Source: Puia dinghuensis (lineage in GTDB: Bacteria > Bacteroidota > Bacteroidia > Chitinophagales > Chitinophagaceae). Taken from it: DNA of 64,000 nt. The DNA lies in the NCBI GenBank assembly GCA_026225275.1, contig JAMFSL010000154.1:1-64000 (forward strand), written 5' to 3'. The position numbers were made by a program, and so were the translations under genes. Every line of letters starts with the position of its first letter. Position 1 is the stretch's first letter. Positions 27,501 to 34,099 of this stretch are shown here, one piece after another. The notes beneath the pieces were generated by a model that was given only the letters and a program-made list of their open reading frames with translations, did not search any database and was not told the origin of the DNA.

Positions 27501-27717
27501 TTGAATCGGTGATAGTGCCCCGGTTCGTTCCCTTTACGTTCACGCTGACACCGCCGATACCCTGCCCGTTGCCCGGATCAACCACCTTCCCGGTAACCAG
27601 GCGGGATTGTCCATTTTGGGCAACCAGCGTGCCCGGAAGAAATAAAAATGTGAGAATGCCCAGATAGATCAGGGACATTTTAAAAATGGGATTTTCTACA
27701 AGCAATGTCATTTTCAT
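24580..27717 (-). CDS. susC: SusC/RagA TonB-dependent outer-membrane receptor
   Basis: The 1045-residue protein has a signal peptide ending near LVAQ and a carboxypeptidase-regulatory-like domain (about 40-115, with GKVVDPGNGQGIGGVSVNV). The receptor plug shows IVIGYGTQKKV, the IRGTGSIG segment and YIVDGVP, followed by a 22-strand beta-barrel ending in Phe (GLNATF). It imports oligosaccharides across the outer membrane, powered by TonB, together with the SusD lipoprotein. It is the first gene of the operon that continues to GH3 at 9938. No anti-sigma interacting N-terminal extension is present, so regulation is probably by the HTCS regulators. Met14 is an alternative start closer to the signal peptide. 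Confidence 0.95.
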   Translation of the reverse strand: MKMTLLVENPIFKMSLIYLGILTFLFLPGTLVAQNGQSRLVTGKVVDPGNGQGIGGVSVNVKGTNRGTITDSTGYFSLQADPKATLVFTHIGYDATVITARDQNGLVVGLKLSSKSLNDVIVIGYGTQKKVLNTAAVSTISPQDIAEKPVINVTNDLVGRASGLIITQGSGEPGFDGSNIQIRGTGSIGSTQALYIVDGVPRDFSRLDPNTIASISVLKDAAAVAPYGVAGANGVILITTKQGKTGKPSLTYNGYVGIQNPTKLPTFVNSYEYALMRNEADANDGAPPTYTANDIALFKNHTDPDGHPDGHPLQDLIIPNRPLSYNNLTLSGGTDDIHYFASVGYATQDAMWTTSRLKKYNASLNLTAKATKTTTVGLSVNGWVEDQYYPAVGSGSIINQAQHTPPFVPIYYSNGDWSAWVGQSLIGEAYHSGYQFNENTVWYTQLYVEQKLFKGLSAKAVVNYDNGPDPIFGGSSAIQRLWQTPIPFYNVDTSTHPYTYNEGNQGSSQPIFTETFYQQHMLTLQGLLNYAVSFGKNDITALAVVEDRVIKNETFTAQRINYSLNIDELNFGGSGAGDASNGGSSGGVKQLGYVYRVGYDYDKKYLFEAAGRYDGSYLFAPGHRFGYFPAFSAGWRISQEKFMQPITWIENLKLRASWGESGFYPSIGGIQTYQYLSQYTAYGNSAVINGTATEGVYEALQGNPDITWEKAKKTDVGFEATLWRGALGIEADYFYEKRSNMLVGIGNSLPAEYGVSIGDVNGGIMQNHGVDLTLTSQKTFSNGLLLDIRGTFTYAQNKLLKVYENSATYDNPNRRQTGRPNGEQFGLKAVGLYSPGDFSDPIAGTLKPGIPVSLIGPVHPGDIQYADVNHDGKIDDNDIVPVGHSQTPEIIYGLDPRLTYKHFYLDLLFQGSALSDIYVNNYIVWPFNGNGSSTEQVYHHHWMAANPRDERYPALHTTATSSNTQQSSWWMRNDSYIRLRSVEFGYTFPSKMIGNAIQSLRVFAAGNNIINWTPWMKEQIDPENSGAAQTYYQQRVLSIGLNATF

Positions 27718-27820
27718 ATTGAAGCATTTAATTAAACGAATAAGAGTGTAGTTTGGCGTAAATCTTACTTGGGAGAGTATGAAGATTGTTTCTTTTCATT
27801 GGCAGCCACCAGGCATTTTG

Positions 27821-27856
27821 TTTAACAAGTGATTACGTTGCAAAGAACTTGTTAAA
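27821..27856. promoter_or_regulatory. Perfect inverted repeat upstream of SusC, candidate operator
   Basis: TTTAACAAGT (27821-27830) and ACTTGTTAAA (27847-27856) are exact reverse complements around a 16-bp spacer. Their inner edge lies about 104 bp upstream of the SusC start codon. The half-site centres are 26 bp apart, about two and a half helical turns. The dyad could bind a dimeric regulator, or form a hairpin in a long leader. Confidence 0.5.
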
Positions 27857-27966
27857 TCTTTTTATAAGGTTGCCAAATCGTCCCGTTTTTTTGACATTTC
27901 ATACATTTATCAGGCGTTCCATGAAGTACTTTATCGTCCAGAGCTCTTTAAGCAGCTGCCTTGAAT

Positions 27967-27991
27967 TGACAAAATGTTCATTATATTGTCA
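27967..27991. promoter_or_regulatory. Short dyad TGACAA/TTGTCA
   Basis: TGACAA (27967-27972) and TTGTCA (27986-27991) form an exact 6-bp inverted repeat with a 13-bp AT-rich spacer, midway between the divergent operons. Short dyads occur by chance, so this is only a candidate binding site. Confidence 0.25.
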
Positions 27992-28091
27992 GTATGTCCC
28001 GACACCGGTCAAAAAGGTTCATCGAATGATCCAACCCTCCAGCGTGATGTCTAAAACAGGCTCCAAAAAATGCGGAGAACCATTATAATGG

Positions 28092-28104
28092 ACAATCCGA
28101 CAAG
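28092..28104 (+). promoter_or_regulatory. Shared box ACAATYCGACAAG upstream of mannosidase operon
   Basis: ACAATCCGACAAG lies 69 bp upstream of the start at 28173. The same sequence with one change (ACAATTCGACAAG, 61115-61127) lies 41 bp upstream of the second SusC gene, in the same orientation. Both occurrences are in promoter regions of carbohydrate operons, which supports a common regulator. I did not find the box upstream of the first SusC. Confidence 0.35.
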
Positions 28105-28172
28105 AAAAATGGACGTTTTGGCAAAGACCCGCATGGCAGAAGCGTGATATTTGAACGGAGCAATGCCAGATT

Positions 28173-29795
28173 ATGAAAAAAGTCTCAAGGAAGCTTTTCG
28201 CCCTCTGTATTATCACACTAACGATCAGCTTAGCCGATGTCCAATCCCTTTTCGGCCAGCAGGCGCTGAAACTGTCCGGCTGGTTCACTGCTCAGGACGT
28301 AAATAATTTATTGTCACGCACTTCCGGCCTGGATAGCGCCGTGAGCTGGTGTAAAGTCCACGGGGTGACAAAAGTATACCTGGAAGCCTTTGGAAGAGGG
28401 TCTTATGCCGACAAAAAGACCCTCCTGACCGCAAAAAGCCGATTTCTTAATGAAGGACTGGCGGTCGGAAGCGGTCTCACGACCAGCGGCTTTGGCAAAG
28501 AAGGCGTCGGCGACGGCTGGAATGGCGCTTTGTGTTATACTGACAGGGAAACACAGGAACAACTTCAGCAGATCTTCGAATATGCTGCTGGCCTCTTCGA
28601 TGAGATCATTATAGACGACTGGTTCTTTACCCAATGCCAATGCGAAGAATGTATCCGGGCCAAAGGAGACGAGTCGTGGTCTAAATATTACAGTGACCTG
28701 CTGGTCAAAATAAGCCGGGAACGTATTATGCAGCCCGCCCACGCGGTCAATCCCCAAGTGAAGGTCATTATCAAATTCCCGCAATGGTATGACAACTTCC
28801 ATTTGCGCGGCTACGATGTAGGCCGTGAGTCTGTGATCTTTGATGGCATCTGGTGTGGAACGGAATCCCGTAATTTCGACTATAATGGTCGGGGATTCGA
28901 GATCGGCTACAACGCCTTTTTCAACATGCGCTGGCTGGGAAGCCTTGGGTCTGTCGGGGGCGGATGGTTTGATGCCGATGCTACCACGGTAAATTATTTC
29001 CTTGAACAGGCCCGTCATACCGTCCTGGGTGGGGGGAAGGAGATCATTCTTTGGTGTTATGGAAGAATGCGGGACAAAACCAATAACTATGGACCTTTCA
29101 GGGGCACACCCGCGGCCGACATGACGGCACTCAGCAACGAGCTCCCCGGGCTCGCAAAGCTGGCTGCCCTCATAGGTGACAAACCGCTGAAAGGCGTCCA
29201 CCTGCTCAAACCACCGAACAGTGAACCGTTCGAAGAAGAATGGGTCTGCAGCTTTCTGGGTAACCTTGGAATCCCCTTTGTCCCCGCTTCAACAATCGAC
29301 GAACAGGCGCTTGCCGCGGTCTTTCCGGTGCATGCGTTAAAAGATACCGGCTTCATCGATGCCATCCGGCGCATGCTAGCCAAAGGAACCCCGGTGGTCA
29401 TTACGGACGGCCTTGCCAAAAGACTGGCCGACTGTCCGGATATCCTCACCGATAAGAACCTCGCTGTGCTGAAAGTCAACGGCAGCCCTAAAAAACTCCT
29501 GAACCTATCCCCTGATGCAATAAAACCCATCAGAGACAAACTCCTGGCTCCCCTGGGTGTACAATTCGACGCACCGGATAAAGTGGAATTGTACTTATTC
29601 GGCGATGACTATTTTGTTGTGCAGAATTTAAACGATGAGGCTATCGATGTCACTCTTCACTTGTCGCACCGATCGCCCGCCCGCCAGGCTTTGATACTTC
29701 CCGAAACCGGGAGTAACGTGACGCTTTCACAAAACAACGGCACCATAAAAATGCATCTTTCCGCAAGAACGCTTGTCGCCGGGGAATATCATTAA
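28173..29795 (+). CDS. Secreted TIM-barrel glycosidase-like protein
   Basis: This 540-residue protein has a signal peptide ending near LFGQQ. The next 330 residues look like a (beta/alpha)8 barrel: VTKVYLEAFGRGSY, LFDEIIIDDWFFTQCQCEECIRAK with a DDxxFxxCxCxxC motif near residues 148-160, VKVIIKFPQWYDN and IILWCYGRM. The Asp pair before the Cys cluster resembles catalytic barrels of hypothetical glycoside hydrolase groups that carry a CxCxxC element. The C-terminal part resembles a beta-galactosidase-like accessory domain. I cannot assign a known GH family. It is the first gene of the plus-strand operon, 33 bp before the GH38 gene, so a role in the same glycan's breakdown is likely. Confidence 0.6.
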   Translation: MKKVSRKLFALCIITLTISLADVQSLFGQQALKLSGWFTAQDVNNLLSRTSGLDSAVSWCKVHGVTKVYLEAFGRGSYADKKTLLTAKSRFLNEGLAVGSGLTTSGFGKEGVGDGWNGALCYTDRETQEQLQQIFEYAAGLFDEIIIDDWFFTQCQCEECIRAKGDESWSKYYSDLLVKISRERIMQPAHAVNPQVKVIIKFPQWYDNFHLRGYDVGRESVIFDGIWCGTESRNFDYNGRGFEIGYNAFFNMRWLGSLGSVGGGWFDADATTVNYFLEQARHTVLGGGKEIILWCYGRMRDKTNNYGPFRGTPAADMTALSNELPGLAKLAALIGDKPLKGVHLLKPPNSEPFEEEWVCSFLGNLGIPFVPASTIDEQALAAVFPVHALKDTGFIDAIRRMLAKGTPVVITDGLAKRLADCPDILTDKNLAVLKVNGSPKKLLNLSPDAIKPIRDKLLAPLGVQFDAPDKVELYLFGDDYFVVQNLNDEAIDVTLHLSHRSPARQALILPETGSNVTLSQNNGTIKMHLSARTLVAGEYH

Positions 29796-29827
29796 CACCA
29801 GATTCAATCACTGTCCAAAAAATAAAG

Positions 29828-32800
29828 ATGAAACGACGATCTTATCTTCTTCTTGCTGCAGGTCTTTTACCATTCTTAACGATTGCCCAGCCAATCGAGC
29901 ATCGTGAAAAGTACGACATTGCCAGGGATAAAGTGTTATATGTCATCGGCTACGCTCACCTGGATACGGAATGGAACTGGGAATATCCGACCGTCATCAA
30001 CGATTATATCCGGAAGACGATGGTGGATAACTTCGCCCTTTTTGAAAAGTATCCCGACTATGTATTCAACTTTACCGGCTCCCGCCGGTACAATATGATG
30101 AAGGAATATTATCCCGATCTGTATAAAAAAGTAAAAGACTATATCGGGCAGGGGCGTTGGTATATTGCCGGTTCCTCGGTGGATGAGGCGGAGGTCAATA
30201 TCTCGTCCTCCGAATCGCTGCTGCGTCAGGTACTCTACGGAAATCTTTTCTTCAAACGTGAGTTTAACAAGCAAAGTTCCGATTATCTGCTGCCTGACTG
30301 TTTTGGCTTTGTGGCCACCACGCCGTCGATATGGGCGCATGCAGGGCTCCTGGGTTTCTCCACCCAGAAACTCACATGGGGTTCCGCCAATGGCATCCCA
30401 TTTAATGTAGGCGTGTGGGAAGGCCCGGATGGGAAAGGCCTGGTGGCTGCCCTGAATGCCACGAGCTACAATGGAGATATCGTGCCCAGACTGGACAGGG
30501 ATCGTGCCTGGACCGCCCGGATGACAGGCGATAGCAAAAAATACGGCCTTTTATTTGACTACCGGTACTATGGCACGGGCGACCAGGGCGGCGCGCCCAG
30601 GGAAAGGGACGTTCAACATGCCGTGGAAAGCCTTAAACACGGCGACAGCAGTAACTTCAAAGTTATCCTGACATCCTCCGATCAGCTTTTCAAAGACATC
30701 ACACCCGCGCTGCGGGCCAAGCTGCCTACCTATTCCGGCGACCTGCTGCTGGTCGAGCACAGCGCAGGCTCGCTGACGTCCCAGGCCTTTATGAAACGCG
30801 CCAACAGGAAAAATGAGTTACTGGCCAAATCGGCCGAGCAGCTCTCATCCGTCGCATCCTGGCTTGGCGGGGCATCCTATCCGCTGGATAAGCTCAATAA
30901 TTCCTGGGACCTCGTCCTGGGCAGCCAGTTCCACGATATCATGTCAGGAACGGCTACGCCAAAATCGTATGAATATGCCTGGAACGATGAATTTATCGCG
31001 ATGAACGGGTTCTCCGAAGCGGTAAAGCATTCTGCGAGCGCCATTACGCATCAGCTCAACACCCAGACCCAGGGTAAAGCCATTGTCGTATATAACCCCG
31101 TGGCCATCGACAGAGAAGACGTGGTTACTGCCGAGCTGATCTATGCGAAAAAACCTGACCACCTACAAGTGATCGATAAGGATGGCAACACCGTTCCTTC
31201 ACAGATCATTGCCGCCAAAGGGGATAAGGTCACCCTGCTCTTTTTGGCGAAAATCCCGTCGGCCGGGCTGTCTGTCTTCGACGTCCGGGAGACCAGTGAA
31301 AAGCCGGCTGCCTCGCCATTGATCGTAACGGACAATACGCTGGAGAACGATTTCTTCAAGATCACGATCAATGTCAACGGAGACATTGCCAGCATCTACG
31401 ACAAGAGCGCCCGAAAGGAAGTTCTTTCGCAACCCGCATCCCTCCAGTTCCAAAAAGAAGATCCTACGGACTGGCCGGCCTGGAATATGTATTGGAAGGA
31501 CCGGAAGAACCCACCCATCGACGTCATGAACAAAGACGTCACCATAAAGATCATCGAACAGGGTCCGGTTCGCGTCGCGATCGAGGTAACCAAAAAGGGG
31601 CAGAACTCAAGTATCACCCAGATCATAAGCCTGGCTGCCGGCGAACCCGGTAAAAGGATCGAAGTAAGCAATACCATCGACTGGCAGTCAAAAGGAGTAA
31701 GCCTTAAGGCCGCCTTCCCTACCACCGTCGAAAATGAACAGGCCACCTACGGCTTGAATACGGCTGCCGTGCAGCGATCCACCAACAACGAGGTCAAGTT
31801 CGAGGTCCCCGCCCGTCAGTGGTTCGACCTCACGGACAGGTCTGACAGCTATGGCGTTTCCATCCTGGAAGACGGCAAATATGGTTCGGACAAGCCGGAC
31901 AACAGCACCGTACGCCTTACGCTGATGTTTACTCCCCTGGCCCATCAGTATGTTTATCAGAACTCACAGGATTGGGGCATTCATCATTTTACCTACGCGA
32001 TTTACCCGCACGCGGGCGACTGGGTCCACGCCATGTCCCCCTGGCAGGGCAGCTTCGTCAATGCACCGCTGATTGCCTTCGAAACGGGCAAACACGATGG
32101 GCCATTGGGCAAAGAATTCTCGCTGGTCAGCCTCAATAAGGCCAATGTAGATATCATGGCTTTCAAAAAAGCCGAAGAGAGCGACTACTACATTGTTCGA
32201 TTCAACGAATTATACGGTAAGGATGCAGCAGCCATCGCTGCCCGGTTCCCTGGAAAGATTGTGGACGCCTACGAGGTAAACGGCCAGGAACAAAAGATCG
32301 GCGGGGCCAGCTTTGCCGATGGGAACCTTCACTTCGACATGACCCGGTTTTTGATCCGGAGTTTTGCCATCAAGCTGGATAAGGCCACGCAGCCCGGCTC
32401 GCTTCCCGCGCAAAAGCAACTCGATCTACCCTACAATGAAGACGCCATTAGTTCCGACGCCAACAGGAGCGACGGGAATATGTCCGATAGCCTGACCTTG
32501 CCGGCCGAACTCATTCCTGCGGAGATCGTAAGCGAGGATATCCAATTCCAGATGGGCTCCACAGCCGATGGCGCAAAGAATGTATTGACGGCAAAAGGCC
32601 AGACCATCGATCTGCCCGCTGGAAACTATAACAAATTGTATCTCCTGGCCGCGGCAACCCATGATACCACGGGCGAACTCTCCATCGGCAGGCAAAAGAT
32701 CCGGCTGGGTTTCCAGGATTGGACAGGCTATATCGGCCAGCACTACGGGCGTAAACTGACCGACCACGATACCAAAGTCACGGAAATTACCCCCGCATTT

Positions 32801-33052
32801 GTAAAGGGCGACGACATCGCCTGGTATGCGTCGCATTGCCATTCGCCAAAAGGTAACGAAGCCTATCGATATAGCTACCTTTACAAGTATGCCATCAATA
32901 TCCCCAAAGGGGCACGAAGCATCACCCTACCAAAGAATGAAGCCATTAAAATATTTGCCATGACGGTAGCCGACGACGGCGATGAAGACGTGACGCCGCT
33001 GCAACCTTTGTATGATCATTTCAAAGACGATGGACCAGTTAAATTGAGATAA
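29828..33052 (+). CDS. Secreted GH38 alpha-mannosidase
   Basis: The 1074-residue enzyme has a signal peptide ending near LTIAQ. It carries the GH38 zinc and catalytic motifs: GYAHLDTEWNW (His44 and Asp46), the conserved SSVDEAEVNISSSESLLRQVLYG block, the nucleophile Asp157 in LLPDCFGF, and GSQFHDIMSGT, which supplies a further zinc His. The middle and C-terminal GH38C beta-domains follow. It removes alpha-linked mannose with retention, zinc-dependently, probably in the periplasm. It lies between the barrel protein and a propeller protein, with a 3-bp gap to the latter. Together with GH92 and GH76 it indicates an alpha-mannan or N-glycan-like substrate. Confidence 0.93.
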   Translation: MKRRSYLLLAAGLLPFLTIAQPIEHREKYDIARDKVLYVIGYAHLDTEWNWEYPTVINDYIRKTMVDNFALFEKYPDYVFNFTGSRRYNMMKEYYPDLYKKVKDYIGQGRWYIAGSSVDEAEVNISSSESLLRQVLYGNLFFKREFNKQSSDYLLPDCFGFVATTPSIWAHAGLLGFSTQKLTWGSANGIPFNVGVWEGPDGKGLVAALNATSYNGDIVPRLDRDRAWTARMTGDSKKYGLLFDYRYYGTGDQGGAPRERDVQHAVESLKHGDSSNFKVILTSSDQLFKDITPALRAKLPTYSGDLLLVEHSAGSLTSQAFMKRANRKNELLAKSAEQLSSVASWLGGASYPLDKLNNSWDLVLGSQFHDIMSGTATPKSYEYAWNDEFIAMNGFSEAVKHSASAITHQLNTQTQGKAIVVYNPVAIDREDVVTAELIYAKKPDHLQVIDKDGNTVPSQIIAAKGDKVTLLFLAKIPSAGLSVFDVRETSEKPAASPLIVTDNTLENDFFKITINVNGDIASIYDKSARKEVLSQPASLQFQKEDPTDWPAWNMYWKDRKNPPIDVMNKDVTIKIIEQGPVRVAIEVTKKGQNSSITQIISLAAGEPGKRIEVSNTIDWQSKGVSLKAAFPTTVENEQATYGLNTAAVQRSTNNEVKFEVPARQWFDLTDRSDSYGVSILEDGKYGSDKPDNSTVRLTLMFTPLAHQYVYQNSQDWGIHHFTYAIYPHAGDWVHAMSPWQGSFVNAPLIAFETGKHDGPLGKEFSLVSLNKANVDIMAFKKAEESDYYIVRFNELYGKDAAAIAARFPGKIVDAYEVNGQEQKIGGASFADGNLHFDMTRFLIRSFAIKLDKATQPGSLPAQKQLDLPYNEDAISSDANRSDGNMSDSLTLPAELIPAEIVSEDIQFQMGSTADGAKNVLTAKGQTIDLPAGNYNKLYLLAAATHDTTGELSIGRQKIRLGFQDWTGYIGQHYGRKLTDHDTKVTEITPAFVKGDDIAWYASHCHSPKGNEAYRYSYLYKYAINIPKGARSITLPKNEAIKIFAMTVADDGDEDVTPLQPLYDHFKDDGPVKLR

Positions 33053-33055
33053 AAA

Positions 33056-34066
33056 ATGAATACACCTATTATATGGCGCCTTGGTATGCTTTTGATGTGC
33101 ATTGCCCTCAATAAGGCAGCCGACGCACAGCAAACCGATGCTCCTGCAGTAACAGCATCATTGGCCCCGACGGTATTGCCGGGAAAAGGAGTGCAACAAT
33201 ACGACTTCTTTTACGCGGGCGAAAGTAAGGCACGTAATATGTACATCGTCCGCAATGGCAGGATCACCTGGTCGTACATCGATACCGCCGGTAAGGGAGA
33301 GATCAGCGATGCCGTATTGATGGCTAATGGAAATGTTTTGTTTGCCCACCAGTTTGGCGTTACGTTGATCAACCGGGACAAGCAAATACTTTGGCACTAC
33401 GACGCGCCGGATGGTTTTGAAACACACACCGCCCAGCCCATAGGCAGCGATCACGTGGTTTTTGTTCAAAACGGCAATCCCGCTCAGGTATTTGTGATGA
33501 ACATCCGGACTAATACGGTTGAAAAAAAATTTCCACTACCCTTTAAAAGCGGCACCCATGGCCAGATCAGACATGCCCGGTTAACCCCGCAGGGCACCTT
33601 GCTGGTGGCGCACATGGACCTCGGCAAAGTCTGCGAATACGATGTCGATGGCCATCAGCTTTCGTCGATTGACGTTGCCTCCGTGTGGTCAGCGGTGCCG
33701 TTAAAAAACGGGCATATCCTGGTGACCAGCAACCTGGGCTTCGTCAGCGAGATCACGAACGGAGGGGACTCTGTATGGAAATGCTCCGTGAAAGATATCG
33801 CCGGTTATTCGCTAAAAAATCCGCAGCTGGCCGTCAGGCTTGCGAATGGAAATACGCTTGTCAATAACTGGTTCAATCAATGGTCGGCCACGGTTGACCC
33901 CGCCAATCCACCTGTACAAGCAGTGGAGATAACACCCGGAAAAAAAATAGTATGGGCTTTGCGCTCCTGGTCTGTACCTTTAAATCTGGGACCTTCTACC
34001 ACCATCCAGATCCTTGACGATCCCGATGCTCTAACAAATGATGTTCACTTTGGTGATATAAAATAG
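33056..34066 (+). CDS. Secreted PQQ-like beta-propeller protein
   Basis: The 336-residue protein has a signal peptide ending near ADAQQ. It consists of repeated strands of the PQQ/WD-like propeller type, each with a GxxL or GNxL turn and an aromatic exit: VLMANGNVLFAHQFG, ARLTPQGTLLVAHMD, VPLKNGHILVTSNLG and VRLANGNTLVNNW. Such propellers resemble arylsulfotransferase-type folds, but no catalytic residues can be recognised. It begins 3 bp after the GH38 stop, so it is translationally linked. A role in binding or presenting the substrate is an inference. Confidence 0.75.
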   Translation: MNTPIIWRLGMLLMCIALNKAADAQQTDAPAVTASLAPTVLPGKGVQQYDFFYAGESKARNMYIVRNGRITWSYIDTAGKGEISDAVLMANGNVLFAHQFGVTLINRDKQILWHYDAPDGFETHTAQPIGSDHVVFVQNGNPAQVFVMNIRTNTVEKKFPLPFKSGTHGQIRHARLTPQGTLLVAHMDLGKVCEYDVDGHQLSSIDVASVWSAVPLKNGHILVTSNLGFVSEITNGGDSVWKCSVKDIAGYSLKNPQLAVRLANGNTLVNNWFNQWSATVDPANPPVQAVEITPGKKIVWALRSWSVPLNLGPSTTIQILDDPDALTNDVHFGDIK

Positions 34067-34099
34067 CAGGGCAGATGCCCTATATTCTTAAACGTTAAA

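Larger units (their letters stand above)
27718..28172. other. Divergent promoter region between two PUL operons
   Basis: The 455 bp between the SusC start and the plus-strand operon must carry both promoters. I see a perfect 10-bp inverted repeat (27821-27856), a 6-bp dyad TGACAA/TTGTCA (27967-27991), and a sequence ACAATCCGACAAG (28092-28104) that recurs upstream of the second SusC gene. No unambiguous TTTG/TAnnTTTG pair with correct spacing was found on either strand, and there is no plausible gene. Confidence 0.6.

Noticed and set aside
28092-28162. TTTG/TATTTG pair as the promoter of the 28173 operon
   Set aside because: The spacing is about 27 bp and the -7 element lacks the two-base insert of TAnnTTTG.
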